Source of the DNA: Mycobacterium sp. E796
Lineage (GTDB): Bacteria; Actinomycetota; Actinomycetes; Mycobacteriales; Mycobacteriaceae
Assembly: GCF_001672815.1 (NCBI RefSeq)
Contig: NZ_LZKK01000067.1
Location: 1-38,486 of the forward strand
Direction of reading: 5' to 3'
Length of the DNA stretch: 38,486 nt
Each line of letters starts with the position of its first letter. Within the stretch, counting starts at the first letter, position 1. Of the stretch, positions 1 through 7,904 are shown in pieces. The notes beneath the pieces are model-generated. The model saw only the letters and a program-made list of their open reading frames with translations, did not search any database and was not told where the DNA came from. Position numbers and translations under genes: made by a program.

Positions 1-1
1 C

Positions 2-1504
2 GAGTCGCCGGCGCTCGTCGTCGCGGACGGCGGCACGATCACTTACGGCGACCTGTACCAAAAGAGCCAACGCGTCGCGGCCACCATTCACCAGGCCGGG
101 CTGCGGCGCGGCGACGGCGTCGCCCTGGTGCTGCCGAACCGGCCCGAGTTCTTCGAAATCACCTGGGGCTGCCAGCTTTCCGGGCTTTACTACACCGCCG
201 TCAACACCCATTTCACCCCCGACGAGGTCGCCTACGTCATCGACGACTCCGACGCCAAGGCGGTGTTTGTCGACGCCTCGATGGGTGACCTCGCCGCTCA
301 CGTCCTAGCGGTCAATCCTCGCGTCGGGATCCACGTGTCCGTCGGGAGCGCCCTGCCGGGCTGGGTCGCCTACGACGACGCGTTGGCGGCGCCGGGCGAT
401 CCTCCGCCGCTGTCGGACGGGTCGGAAATGCTCTATTCGTCGGGCACCACGGGACGGCCCAAGGCGGTTCGGCGGTCGCTGCCCGCCGACGGCAACGGGT
501 CGTGGGCCCAGTCGGTGCTGGAGCTGGCGCTGATCCACAAGTACGGGATGGACCGGTCCAGCGTGTACCTCTCCCCCGCACCGCTGTATCACGCGGCGGG
601 GGTGAACTACACCATGGCGGTGCACCGCGTCGGCGCCGCGTCGATCCTGATGCGCAAGTTCGACGCCGAGGCGGTGCTGCGGCTGATCGAGACCCACCGC
701 GTCACCCACGCCCAGTTCGTGCCGACGATGTTCGTGCGCATGCTCAAGCTGCCCGAGTCGGTGCGGCGCAAGTATGACGTCTCGAGCCTCGAATGCGTGA
801 TCCACGCCGCGGCCCCGTGCCCGGTGGACGTCAAACACCGGATGATGGAGTGGTTCGGCCCCATAATCCACGAATATTACGGGGGCACAGAGGGATTCGC
901 GGGCACGACGATCGGCCCCGACGAGTGGCTCGCACATCCCGGGTCGGTCGGCAAGCCGTTCAGCCCCGTTCACGTGGTCGGCGAGGACGGGGTCGAGCTT
1001 CCGGTGGGCGAGTCGGGCGAATTGTTCTTCGAGGGCGGGCCCGATTTCGAGTACTTCAAGGACCCGGCCAAGACCGCGTCGGTCTCCAACGAGCGGGGGT
1101 GGCGGTCGCTCGGCGACATGGGGTATGTCGACGACGACGGATACCTCTACCTCACCGACCGGTCAACGTTCATGATTGTCTCGGGCGGGGTGAACATCTA
1201 CCCGCAGGAGGCGGAGAACCTGCTGGTAATGCATCCCAAGCTCGTCGACGCCGCAGTGTTCGGCGTGCCCAACGAGGAGTTCGGCGAGGAGGTCAAGGCC
1301 GTCGTGCAGCCGGCCGCCGGCGTCACGCCCGGGCCCGATCTAGAGGCGGAGCTCATCGCGTACTGCCGGGCGCACCTGGCGGGCTACAAGTGCCCGCGCA
1401 CAGTCGAATTCGAGGCCGAGCTGCCCCGCGACCCCAACGGAAAGCTGTACAAGAAGCCCATTCGCGAACGCTACTGGCAAGGGCGGGCGTCACGGATCGT
1501 ATGA
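2..1504 (+). CDS. Acyl-CoA synthetase (FadD family), 5' end cut by window
   Basis: The reading frame is open from base 2, so the N-terminus lies outside the window; 500 codons are visible. It would activate a carboxylic acid to its CoA thioester through an acyl-adenylate. Visible ANL-superfamily motifs are the P-loop YSSGTTGRPKAV, the YYGGTEG motif, SLGDMGYVDDDGYLYLTDR with the ribose-binding Asp, the hinge region and GGVNIYPQEAENLL, and the C-terminal PRDPNGKLYKK segment with the conserved catalytic lysine. The stop TGA at 1502-1504 overlaps an ATG at 1501, and the Rieske oxygenase gene follows at once, so the two are probably co-transcribed. The family is certain; the substrate is unknown. 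The oxygenase and KstD-like neighbours suggest a cyclic or steroid-like acid, which is inference. Confidence 0.93.
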   Translation, partial: ESPALVVADGGTITYGDLYQKSQRVAATIHQAGLRRGDGVALVLPNRPEFFEITWGCQLSGLYYTAVNTHFTPDEVAYVIDDSDAKAVFVDASMGDLAAHVLAVNPRVGIHVSVGSALPGWVAYDDALAAPGDPPPLSDGSEMLYSSGTTGRPKAVRRSLPADGNGSWAQSVLELALIHKYGMDRSSVYLSPAPLYHAAGVNYTMAVHRVGAASILMRKFDAEAVLRLIETHRVTHAQFVPTMFVRMLKLPESVRRKYDVSSLECVIHAAAPCPVDVKHRMMEWFGPIIHEYYGGTEGFAGTTIGPDEWLAHPGSVGKPFSPVHVVGEDGVELPVGESGELFFEGGPDFEYFKDPAKTASVSNERGWRSLGDMGYVDDDGYLYLTDRSTFMIVSGGVNIYPQEAENLLVMHPKLVDAAVFGVPNEEFGEEVKAVVQPAAGVTPGPDLEAELIAYCRAHLAGYKCPRTVEFEAELPRDPNGKLYKKPIRERYWQGRASRIV

Positions 1505-1518
1505 ACGAGGGAACGGAC

Positions 1519-2892
1519 ATGGTGACTACCGAACGCACCCACCCCGACGTGAACTGGGCGCCGCTGCCGGTGCCGTGGGCGGTTCAGCGGCCCGACCGGA
1601 TCCCCAAGCAGCGGTACTACGACCCGGAGTTCTACGCCCTCGAGGCCGAGTTGCTCTGGCCCCGCGTCTGGCAGATGGCCTGCCGCCTCGAGGAGATCCC
1701 AAAACCCGGCGACTACGTCGAGTACGAGATCCTGGACGACTCCGTCATCGTCGTCCGGCTGGACGCCGACAACGTGCGGGCCTACCACAACGCGTGCCGC
1801 CATCGCGGGGTAAAGCTGGTGGAGGGCAACGGAAACCGCCGCACCTTCGTCTGCCCGTTCCACGGCTGGTGCTGGGCCATCGACGGCCGCAACACCTTCG
1901 TGCTGCGGCCCGAGGAGTTCGCCGAGGAAAACCTGAGCCCCGATGACCTGCAACTCGTCCCGGTCAGATGCGAGCTCTGGGGCGGCTGCGCGTGGATCAA
2001 CCTGGACGACGACGCGCCGCCCATGCGGGACTGCTTCGAACCGTTCGCGTCGATCTACGACGCCTGGAAGGTCGAGTCGCTGCGCGTCGAGTGGTGGCAG
2101 GCCTGCCGGCTGCCGGTGAACTGGAAGCTGGCGACGGCCGCCTTCATGGAGGGCTACCACGTCCCGCAGACCCACCCGCAGCTGCTGCCGTCCTCGATGC
2201 CCAGCACGTCCAAACCGCCGGGGCTGGCCCAGACGAACCTGTACTTCATGCGCACGCTCGGTGAGGGCATGGCCGGAATGACCCACGAGAACGACGTCCG
2301 CATCGCCGAGGGCCTCCAGACCATGGAGTTGCCGGCCGACCCGGCCGCCGCCATGGCCGCCTGGCGCGCCGCGCTCAACGACGCCATCGTCAAATGGCAT
2401 CGCGCCCGCGGCTGCGACATGCCCGACCTCAACGAGCTGGAGCGGCGCGGCATCACCGAAGCGATCAACTTCTGTTTCCCGCACTACTTTCTGCTACCCC
2501 AGTACAGCAGCGCCTCGTCGTACCGGATCCGTCCGCTCGGTCCGGAGGAGACGCTGTTCGAGATCTGGTCGCTGACCCGCATCCCGCCGGACCAGGCCAC
2601 CGCCAAGCCCACGCCACCGGAGCCCATGGCGCCCGACGACCCGCGTTGGCCGCCCATCCCCGCGCAGGACTTCTCCAACTTGCCGCGTCAGCAGAAGGGT
2701 TTGCACTCCAAGGGGTTTGACTACATGCGGCTGTCGGATCGGATCGAGGGGCTGATCTCGAACTTCGAACGCGTCATCGACGGCTTCCTGGCCGGCCTGC
2801 CCTACGACGCGCTGGTGCCCGCGATCCAGAAGACCAACACCACCATCGACGTGCCGGTGGCCGACCTGGGCTTCAGCTCGGAGGGGCGATGA
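1519..2892 (+). CDS. Rieske [2Fe-2S] aromatic-ring-hydroxylating oxygenase, alpha subunit
   Basis: This is a 457-residue terminal oxygenase that should use electrons from a separate reductase to hydroxylate a ring substrate. The Rieske cluster ligands are visible as C93-x-H95 and C112-x-x-H115 (ACRH and CPFH, 16 residues apart). The mononuclear-iron motif is in EGYHVPQTH (H214, H219). ATG 1519 was chosen because GAGGGA lies about 8 bases upstream; an in-frame ATG at 1501 overlaps the fadD stop and would add six residues. The stop overlaps the next gene's start (ATGA at 2889). No beta subunit, ferredoxin or reductase gene is nearby, so electrons must come from elsewhere. At 457 residues it is longer than KshA (just under 400 residues), so that identity is not assigned. 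Confidence 0.92.
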   Translation: MVTTERTHPDVNWAPLPVPWAVQRPDRIPKQRYYDPEFYALEAELLWPRVWQMACRLEEIPKPGDYVEYEILDDSVIVVRLDADNVRAYHNACRHRGVKLVEGNGNRRTFVCPFHGWCWAIDGRNTFVLRPEEFAEENLSPDDLQLVPVRCELWGGCAWINLDDDAPPMRDCFEPFASIYDAWKVESLRVEWWQACRLPVNWKLATAAFMEGYHVPQTHPQLLPSSMPSTSKPPGLAQTNLYFMRTLGEGMAGMTHENDVRIAEGLQTMELPADPAAAMAAWRAALNDAIVKWHRARGCDMPDLNELERRGITEAINFCFPHYFLLPQYSSASSYRIRPLGPEETLFEIWSLTRIPPDQATAKPTPPEPMAPDDPRWPPIPAQDFSNLPRQQKGLHSKGFDYMRLSDRIEGLISNFERVIDGFLAGLPYDALVPAIQKTNTTIDVPVADLGFSSEGR

Positions 2893-4589
2893 CCACCCGC
2901 TGGGACCGCTCCGTCGACCTGCTCATCGCGGGCAGCGGCGGCGGCGGCATGGTGGCCGGGCTGGCCGCGATCGACGCCGGGCTCGAACCCCTGATCCTCG
3001 AGAAGCAGGCGCTGGTCGGCGGTTCGACCGGTCTTTCCGGCGGGATCGTCTGGCTGCCCAACAACCCCCTGATGCGGGCCGAGGGCATCGCGGACTCGCA
3101 TGAGGACGGCATGGCCTACCTGGCCGACGTGGTCGGCGACATCGGCGCCCCCTCCTCCCCCGCGCGCCGTGAGATGTTCCTCACCGCGGGCTACGAAATG
3201 ATCAATTTCCTCACCCGCAAAGGCGTTCGGCTGATCCGCTGCGCCGGATGGAGCGACTACTACCCGAATCACAAGGGCGGCAACGAGTCCGGCCGCGCCA
3301 TCGAGGGCATCCCCTTCGACGCCGCGAAGCTTGGCAGCTGGAGCGACAAGGTGCAGCCGCCGCTGGCCAAGAACTACGGTTTCGTGGTCCTCACCAACGA
3401 GTTGCGCTCGGTCCAGTACTACAACCGGTCGCCGCGCGCGTTCGCCGTCGCCACCCGGGTGTTCCTGCGCACCGCTGCCGCGCGGGCCGGCCGCCGGCAA
3501 ATCCTCACCAACGGCGCCTCGCTGATCGCCCAGATGCTCAAGGCGCTCATCGAATTCGGTGACGGGCAGCCCCCGCTGTGGACCAACGCCGCGATGGAAG
3601 ACCTCATCATCGAGGACGGCCGCGTCGTCGGGGCCCGCGTGACGCGCGGCGGCGTGCCGCTGAACGTCGAGGCGCGTAAGGGAGTCCTGCTGGCGGCCGG
3701 CGGATTCGGTCACAACAAGGAGATGCGACGCCAGTACAGCGGCGATCAACCCAACGAGGCGCAGTGGTCGATCGCCAATGCCGGCGACACCGGCGAGGTG
3801 CTACAGGCCGCCATGCGGCTGGGAGCGAAGACCGACCTGCTCGACGAAGCCTGGTGGCTGCCTTCGGTTTTCATCAAGGACGGCGGCGCCGCCGCCGCCT
3901 CGCTCGGCTCCGGCCGGCAGCGCCCCGGCGCCATCTACGTCGACGCGACCGGCCGGCGATTCTGCAACGAGTCGAACTCCTACGTCGAGGTCGGCAAGGC
4001 GATGTATGCCAACAAGGCGGTCCCCTGTTGGATGATCTTCGACGACGGGTACGTGCGCAGGTACGTCACCAGCACGAACCCGCTCAAGCGCAACCGGAAC
4101 CTGCCGCCAGAGCTCATCGAGAGCGGCGCGGTCAAACGCGGCGACACCATCGCCGACCTGGCCCGCCAGATCGACCTTCCCGCCGACGAATTGGCGCAAA
4201 CGATCCAGCGGTTCAACCGGTTCGCCGCCAAGGGCCTGGACCCCGACTTCGGGCGGGGGCAGTCGGCCTACAACGACTGCCTTGGCGATCCCGGCTACCG
4301 GCCGAACGCCGCCGTCGGCCCGCTCGACCGCGCGCCCTACTACGCCACCCGGGTCTTCCCGGCGGACGTCGGGACATGCGGCGGCGTCGTCACCAACGAG
4401 CACGCGCAGGTCCTCGACGAGCAGGACCTGGTGATCGAGGGCCTTTACGCCACGGGCAACACCACCGCGACGGTGATGGGCCGCACGTATCCGGGCGCGG
4501 GCGCGAGCATCGCCAGCTCGATGGTGTTCGGTTACGTGGCCGCGCGGCACGCCGCCGGGCGCAGGATCGCCGGGGAGCGCAGCCGCTAA
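2889..4589 (+). CDS. FAD-dependent dehydrogenase, 3-ketosteroid-delta1-dehydrogenase (KstD) family
   Basis: A 566-residue flavoprotein of the fumarate-reductase/KstD family, which removes hydrogens to place a double bond beside a ketone. The N-terminal dinucleotide motif is IAGSGGGGMVAGLAA (residues 13-27), followed by LEKQ, where the Glu normally binds the FAD ribose. Family signatures include GGSTGLSGG, YVDATGRRFCNES, and near the C-terminus GRTYPGAGASIASS, matching the KstD YPG active-site segment. It starts inside the stop of the Rieske gene (ATGA), so translation is probably coupled. Together with the acyl-CoA synthetase and oxygenase it resembles a small steroid or terpenoid ring-degradation module. 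True KstD activity is not proven; related enzymes act on other 3-oxo substrates. Confidence 0.88.
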   Translation: MTTRWDRSVDLLIAGSGGGGMVAGLAAIDAGLEPLILEKQALVGGSTGLSGGIVWLPNNPLMRAEGIADSHEDGMAYLADVVGDIGAPSSPARREMFLTAGYEMINFLTRKGVRLIRCAGWSDYYPNHKGGNESGRAIEGIPFDAAKLGSWSDKVQPPLAKNYGFVVLTNELRSVQYYNRSPRAFAVATRVFLRTAAARAGRRQILTNGASLIAQMLKALIEFGDGQPPLWTNAAMEDLIIEDGRVVGARVTRGGVPLNVEARKGVLLAAGGFGHNKEMRRQYSGDQPNEAQWSIANAGDTGEVLQAAMRLGAKTDLLDEAWWLPSVFIKDGGAAAASLGSGRQRPGAIYVDATGRRFCNESNSYVEVGKAMYANKAVPCWMIFDDGYVRRYVTSTNPLKRNRNLPPELIESGAVKRGDTIADLARQIDLPADELAQTIQRFNRFAAKGLDPDFGRGQSAYNDCLGDPGYRPNAAVGPLDRAPYYATRVFPADVGTCGGVVTNEHAQVLDEQDLVIEGLYATGNTTATVMGRTYPGAGASIASSMVFGYVAARHAAGRRIAGERSR

Positions 4590-4591
4590 CG

Positions 4592-4655
4592 GCGCGAGCA
4601 GACGCGAAAGCTCCCAATTCGGGCCGCAAATGAGGACTTTTGTGTCTGCTCGCGC
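4592..4655. terminator. Long stem-loop between convergent genes (probable bidirectional terminator)
   Basis: Bases 4592-4603 (GCGCGAGCAGAC) are perfectly complementary to 4644-4655 (GTCTGCTCGCGC). Pairing continues inward through two G-T wobbles to 4610/4637, giving a 19-pair stem with a 26-base loop. It lies between the stops of the KstD-like gene (+) and the EspB-like gene (-), where a shared terminator is expected. The stem sequence resembles an intergenic repeat I recall from other mycobacterial genomes; that recollection needs a genome search. Confidence 0.65.
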
Positions 4656-4657
4656 TA

Positions 4658-6103
4658 CTAGAGCACGACAGAAGGCGCCGCGCCCGGTTGCCCGGTCACC
4701 GGTGGCTCGGTAGGTGCGGTGCCGGACGTCTGTTCGCCCGCCGCCGCACCTTCGGCAACTGCCTGTTCCTCTTGCCCTTCCTCGTCGTCCTTTTTCTCGT
4801 CGTCGTCCTTCTTTTCCTCATCGACCGCTTGTGCGTCGTCAGGGGGCGGCGGGTCCAACCTGGTGGTGTCCGAGGCGAGCTGCGCAGGTGTGGAGCCGCC
4901 GCCCGCGGCCCCCTGCCCGAAGCCCTGGAAGCCCTGCACCGCGCTCATGCCCTGCGTGACGCCCTGTATCCCCTGCGAAAAGCCCTGCATCCCTTGCGAA
5001 AAGCCCTGCGAAACGGTTCCGGCAAACTCACCGACCTGCGCCGGAGTCGGGGCGGGCGGCAGGGTCGGACCCGGCGTGGGGCCCGGACCGGGCGTTGGGG
5101 TCGGCTCGGGTGTTGGCGTGGGATCGGGCGTTGGGGTGGGGCCGGCCTCGGGGTCCGGCTTTGGCTCCGGCTTCGGGGTTCCCACCGGCGGGTTGATCAC
5201 CGTGGCCTTCGGGGGCGCGTCCGGGTTCAGCGGCTTCAGCGGCAGGTTTGCGTATTGAACGTAATACTTCAAAGCCGATTCCGAGCTTGCCTGCAGCTTC
5301 TCATACCATTCAATGGCTAACGGCACATAGGCCTGGTTGTTCGATTCGACATACCGCCGATACCAATAGTCGCATTGGGATACTTCGTAGGACGTGGGGT
5401 GCGCGCCACCCAGCGCATGCTGGTTGCTGTAACCGGTTGTGGCGGTGGCCTTTTTGTGGACGTCGACGACCCTGTCAGCCTGCTTGGCAAGGTCGCCGCA
5501 TAATTTCGCCATCGCATATATCCACTCCTTCTGCTGGTGGAAATTCTGCTCGACGCGCGCCGTCGCCTCGCCCTCCCAGCTGGTAAACAGCCGGAACCGA
5601 TAAGTCTGGTCACGAAACGCCCGCTGGAACGCATCCCATTCCTGGGCGAACGCCCGGAACGCCGCGCCCTGGTCGCCGGATTCAATGTCCGCGGCCGCCC
5701 GCCTGACCTCGTAGTACGGGAATTCGAACGAAGGTGACGCCGCCGCTGGCGCCGGCGGCGTCCAAGGTTCGTCATCCGCGGTCACTGACGCCGCGGACAC
5801 CCTCGCGGCGGAGGCGCCGCTCATGGTCTGGCTGATGGCCTCCGCGGCTTCCGTCTCGACCTCTTCATAGGCCTTGGCCGCATTCCTGAGTGATTTCGCC
5901 AGACTTCTCCACTCCCGTTCACACCCTTTGAGGAACATGCGCAGCGTGTCGGCCGAAAGCGCGAGTCGTGCGGCAGCATCGTGGACAAACGAAAGATTGC
6001 ACGGCGCAGGCGGGTTGGTGGACGGCACCGGCGGCAACGGCTGCTCGAGTTCGTCGGCCCGGGCCATGAGCTCCTGGTATTCCACCTTCAGCGTCTGCGT
6101 CAT
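4658..6103 (-). CDS. EspB-like ESX-1 secretion-associated protein (orphan paralogue)
   Basis: A 481-residue protein whose first 290 residues closely resemble M. tuberculosis EspB (Rv3881c). The N-terminus begins MTQ and continues with a PE-like helical half carrying AKAYEEVETEAAEAI. The secretion motif is Y79xxxE83, where EspB has Y-x-x-x-D, and the PPE-like half carries the WxG turn at W176-E177-G178 (TSWEGEA). The C-terminus is unlike EspB: a Pro/Thr-rich stretch (residues 311-353), a GFSQG-type repeat (362-400), an acidic/lysine tract (427-447) and a disordered tail. The start ATG has AAGGAG 11 bases upstream. No ESX core genes (eccC, esxA/B, mycP, espK) are near, so it is detached from its usual locus. 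Its codons look less GC-rich than the neighbours. It is probably secreted by an ESX system encoded elsewhere (inference). Confidence 0.85.
   Translation of the reverse strand: MTQTLKVEYQELMARADELEQPLPPVPSTNPPAPCNLSFVHDAAARLALSADTLRMFLKGCEREWRSLAKSLRNAAKAYEEVETEAAEAISQTMSGASAARVSAASVTADDEPWTPPAPAAASPSFEFPYYEVRRAAADIESGDQGAAFRAFAQEWDAFQRAFRDQTYRFRLFTSWEGEATARVEQNFHQQKEWIYAMAKLCGDLAKQADRVVDVHKKATATTGYSNQHALGGAHPTSYEVSQCDYWYRRYVESNNQAYVPLAIEWYEKLQASSESALKYYVQYANLPLKPLNPDAPPKATVINPPVGTPKPEPKPDPEAGPTPTPDPTPTPEPTPTPGPGPTPGPTLPPAPTPAQVGEFAGTVSQGFSQGMQGFSQGIQGVTQGMSAVQGFQGFGQGAAGGGSTPAQLASDTTRLDPPPPDDAQAVDEEKKDDDEKKDDEEGQEEQAVAEGAAAGEQTSGTAPTEPPVTGQPGAAPSVVL
4904..5173 (-). repeat. Low-complexity coding repeats in the EspB-like C-terminus
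   Basis: Bases 5045-5173 encode alternating Pro with Thr, Glu, Asp or Gly (PTPTPDPTPTPEPTPTP type). Bases 4904-5020 encode short degenerate repeats of GFSQGMQ/GFSQGIQ type, visible in DNA as repeated CCCTGCGAAAAG-like units. Such tracts are prone to length change by slippage, so this part of the protein may differ between strains. It replaces the region that MycP1 processes in M. tuberculosis EspB. Confidence 0.6.
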
Positions 6104-6380
6104 GTCGGCCCATTCTCCTTATGCTGAGGCAATTACGTGCCGACGCCACTAAGTCTCGACGCCGTCGAATGGCATGTATGCGGGGCGCGCGGTGGCGCAC
6201 GCGCCGATCCGGCCACCAGCGGCCAGAGACGGTGCAGCCACCGACCACCTCTCTCGTCACACCGGCCATGCGGTGGTGCAGTGGCGCGCGCCAGCCGCTA
6301 TCGAATGTCATCCTAAGCCAGCAATCGGGGGCCGGCATGCGCCAATTTGCGCCCCCACCCGATCGCCGCCGTGCCGCAGA
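6104..6380. other. Intergenic region upstream of the EspB-like gene
   Basis: These 277 bases separate the end of the crotonase-fold gene from the EspB-like start, both on the minus strand. The only sites I can support are the Shine-Dalgarno AAGGAG (complement of 6115-6120) and a 13-base palindrome TCGACGCCGTCGA near 6157. The length suggests the EspB-like gene has its own promoter. No reliable -10 or -35 pair was recognised. Confidence 0.35.
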
Positions 6381-7223
6381 CTAAGTGGCGTCCTTTTCCT
6401 CGCGGCCCACGAAATCGCGCGGCTTCATGCCGGATTGCATGAGCTCGGCCCGGCGCGCCTGCACGTCCGAGGCGGCGCCCACCATGTTGGTCAAGATGTG
6501 GCTGACCTGAAGGTGGACGCGCATGCCCATCAATTCCCAGGCTCGCTTCACGTTGTTCTTGACCGCCATCAGCGTGGTCAACGGGATCTGGGAGATCTTG
6601 CGGGCCATTTCCTCGACGGTGTCCTCCAGGTGGTCGCGCGGCACCACCTTGTTGAGCAGACCCCAGTCGAGCGCTTCCTGCGCCGAGAGGGTGGGCGCCA
6701 GCAGCAGCCAGTCCATGGTGCGGTGCCAGTTCATCAGCAACCACGGCTCGATCATGGTGTGCCCGCCCGGTTCGCCGAGGCTTTGGGCAAGCGGCATTTG
6801 GAAATACGCGTCCTCGGACGCGACACAGAAATCGGTCACCAGGCCGAGATAAATGCCGCCGCCCATGCAATAGCCGTGAATCGCCGAGATCGTCGGCTTG
6901 GGAAACTCCCACAGATAGAGAGTCGGCCACAGAAACAGGTCGGCCGTCCCCTTGTACAGGTCCTCGAAGGTGTCTCCGAAGTCCGGGTAGGGGTTCTCGT
7001 CCGGACCCCAGCGGGCCACGTGCCCGCCGCAGAAGCCCTTCCCGTTGGCCTTGATGATGACGACTTTGATCTCTTTGTCGCGGTCGGCCTCGTGCAGGCA
7101 GTCGTCGACCTCGGTCACCAACACCGCGTCCTTGGTATTGGCCTTGTCGACCCGATTCAGGATGATCCGCGCAATCGGCGGTTCGCGTTCATAGATGATC
7201 GCTTCGAGCACGCGCCGCTCCAT
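6381..7223 (-). CDS. Enoyl-CoA hydratase/isomerase (crotonase) superfamily protein, atypical active site
   Basis: 280 residues from ATG 7223. The crotonase fold is shown by the two oxyanion-hole segments GKGFCGGH (residues 61-68) and HGYCMGGG (116-123), then DFCVASEDAYFQMP. In true hydratases the catalytic glutamates sit just after the GGG segment and in a QPE motif. Here those positions read GGGIYLG and QMPLA, so both appear to be missing, while an alternative acid is present in LGEPGGH (E151). It is therefore more likely an isomerase, hydrolase or other crotonase-fold enzyme than a classical hydratase. The open frame runs up to 7352, but that extension crosses a 32-base inverted repeat and overlaps the upstream gene's end, so the ATG at 7223 is preferred. 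No strong Shine-Dalgarno sequence is seen. Confidence 0.85.
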   Translation of the reverse strand: MERRVLEAIIYEREPPIARIILNRVDKANTKDAVLVTEVDDCLHEADRDKEIKVVIIKANGKGFCGGHVARWGPDENPYPDFGDTFEDLYKGTADLFLWPTLYLWEFPKPTISAIHGYCMGGGIYLGLVTDFCVASEDAYFQMPLAQSLGEPGGHTMIEPWLLMNWHRTMDWLLLAPTLSAQEALDWGLLNKVVPRDHLEDTVEEMARKISQIPLTTLMAVKNNVKRAWELMGMRVHLQVSHILTNMVGAASDVQARRAELMQSGMKPRDFVGREEKDAT

Positions 7224-7276
7224 CGTGGTGACATTACCGGTTTCGGGCCCGCATCCGAGTGCGCCGAGGCTGCGCT

Positions 7277-7308
7277 CAGATCGCGATTTCGAGCAAATTC
7301 GCGATCTG
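7277..7308. promoter_or_regulatory. 32-bp inverted repeat (10-bp perfect arms)
   Basis: CAGATCGCGA at 7277-7286 is perfectly complementary to TCGCGATCTG at 7299-7308; after one mismatch two more pairs form. It lies between the methyltransferase stop and the crotonase start, both on the minus strand. No T-tract follows on either strand, which favours an operator over a simple terminator. The role is inferred from position only. Confidence 0.45.
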
Positions 7309-7330
7309 GACGCAGGCTCGAGGCGGCCGC

Positions 7331-7876
7331 TCAGCCGCGTGCCACCAACCACGCGCGACCGTCGCCTTCGCCGGCGTCGACAAGCTCGAGTCCGGCGAAG
7401 GCGGCGATCAGCTCGCCTCGCGCGGCGCGGAACGGTCCCGGCGCGGCCCCGACCTCGCTCAGGGCGGCGATTGCCAGCAGCCCGCCCGGCGCCAGACGGT
7501 CGATGATCGCCTCATCGAGGCGGCGGTCCCGGAAGTTGTGGCACACGATGACGTCGACGGGCGGCCCAGCGGGCAGTCCCTCGTCCAGATCGACGACGTC
7601 GAAGCGGCAGCGGTCCCCCACCCCGGCGAGCCGGGCCAACTCGCGCGCCTGCTCGATCGCGACCGGGGAGACGTCACACCCCCACACGTCCAGGCCGCGG
7701 CGGCCCAGCCACACGGCGCCGCGTCCCTGCCCGCAGGCGAGGTCGAGGGCGCGTCCCGACGTCGGAAACAGCCCGGCGTGGCGGGCGACGAAGCCGGGCG
7801 GCCCGACCTCGCTCACCAGGGGTGGCCCGGCGCCGGCGTACCGCTCGTCCCAGCGACGCCGGTCTTCCTCGGCCAT
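7331..7876 (-). CDS. Class I SAM-dependent methyltransferase
   Basis: 181 residues from ATG 7876, with AGGGTGG upstream as ribosome-binding site. Motif I is ALDLACGQGRGAVWLG, followed by WGCDVSP (the acidic residue that binds the SAM ribose), DVVDLDEG and a PGGLL segment, the usual order for a Rossmann-fold methyltransferase. The small size and early LACGxG motif resemble the TehB/thiopurine methyltransferase group, which methylates small molecules, but the substrate cannot be named. It is divergent from the TetR gene at 7919; the 42 bases between them hold the TCTAGAC repeat, so that regulator may also control this gene. Confidence 0.82.
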   Translation of the reverse strand: MAEEDRRRWDERYAGAGPPLVSEVGPPGFVARHAGLFPTSGRALDLACGQGRGAVWLGRRGLDVWGCDVSPVAIEQARELARLAGVGDRCRFDVVDLDEGLPAGPPVDVIVCHNFRDRRLDEAIIDRLAPGGLLAIAALSEVGAAPGPFRAARGELIAAFAGLELVDAGEGDGRAWLVARG

Positions 7877-7904
7877 GGGCGCCACCCTAGATTGCCCCCC
7901 GGTT

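Noticed and set aside
793..2892. One long frame that seems to fuse part of the acyl-CoA synthetase region to the Rieske protein
   Set aside because: The stretch before 1519 is the acyl-CoA synthetase gene read in the wrong frame; it is Arg/Gly-rich and has no motif.
1519..2892. Identity as KshA (3-ketosteroid 9-alpha-hydroxylase)
   Set aside because: The protein is clearly longer, no KshB or sterol genes are close, and the similarity visible is only to the general Rieske oxygenase family.
7224..7352. N-terminal extension of the crotonase-fold protein
   Set aside because: It overlaps the methyltransferase end, crosses the 7277-7308 inverted repeat and is Arg/Ser-rich without homologous character.
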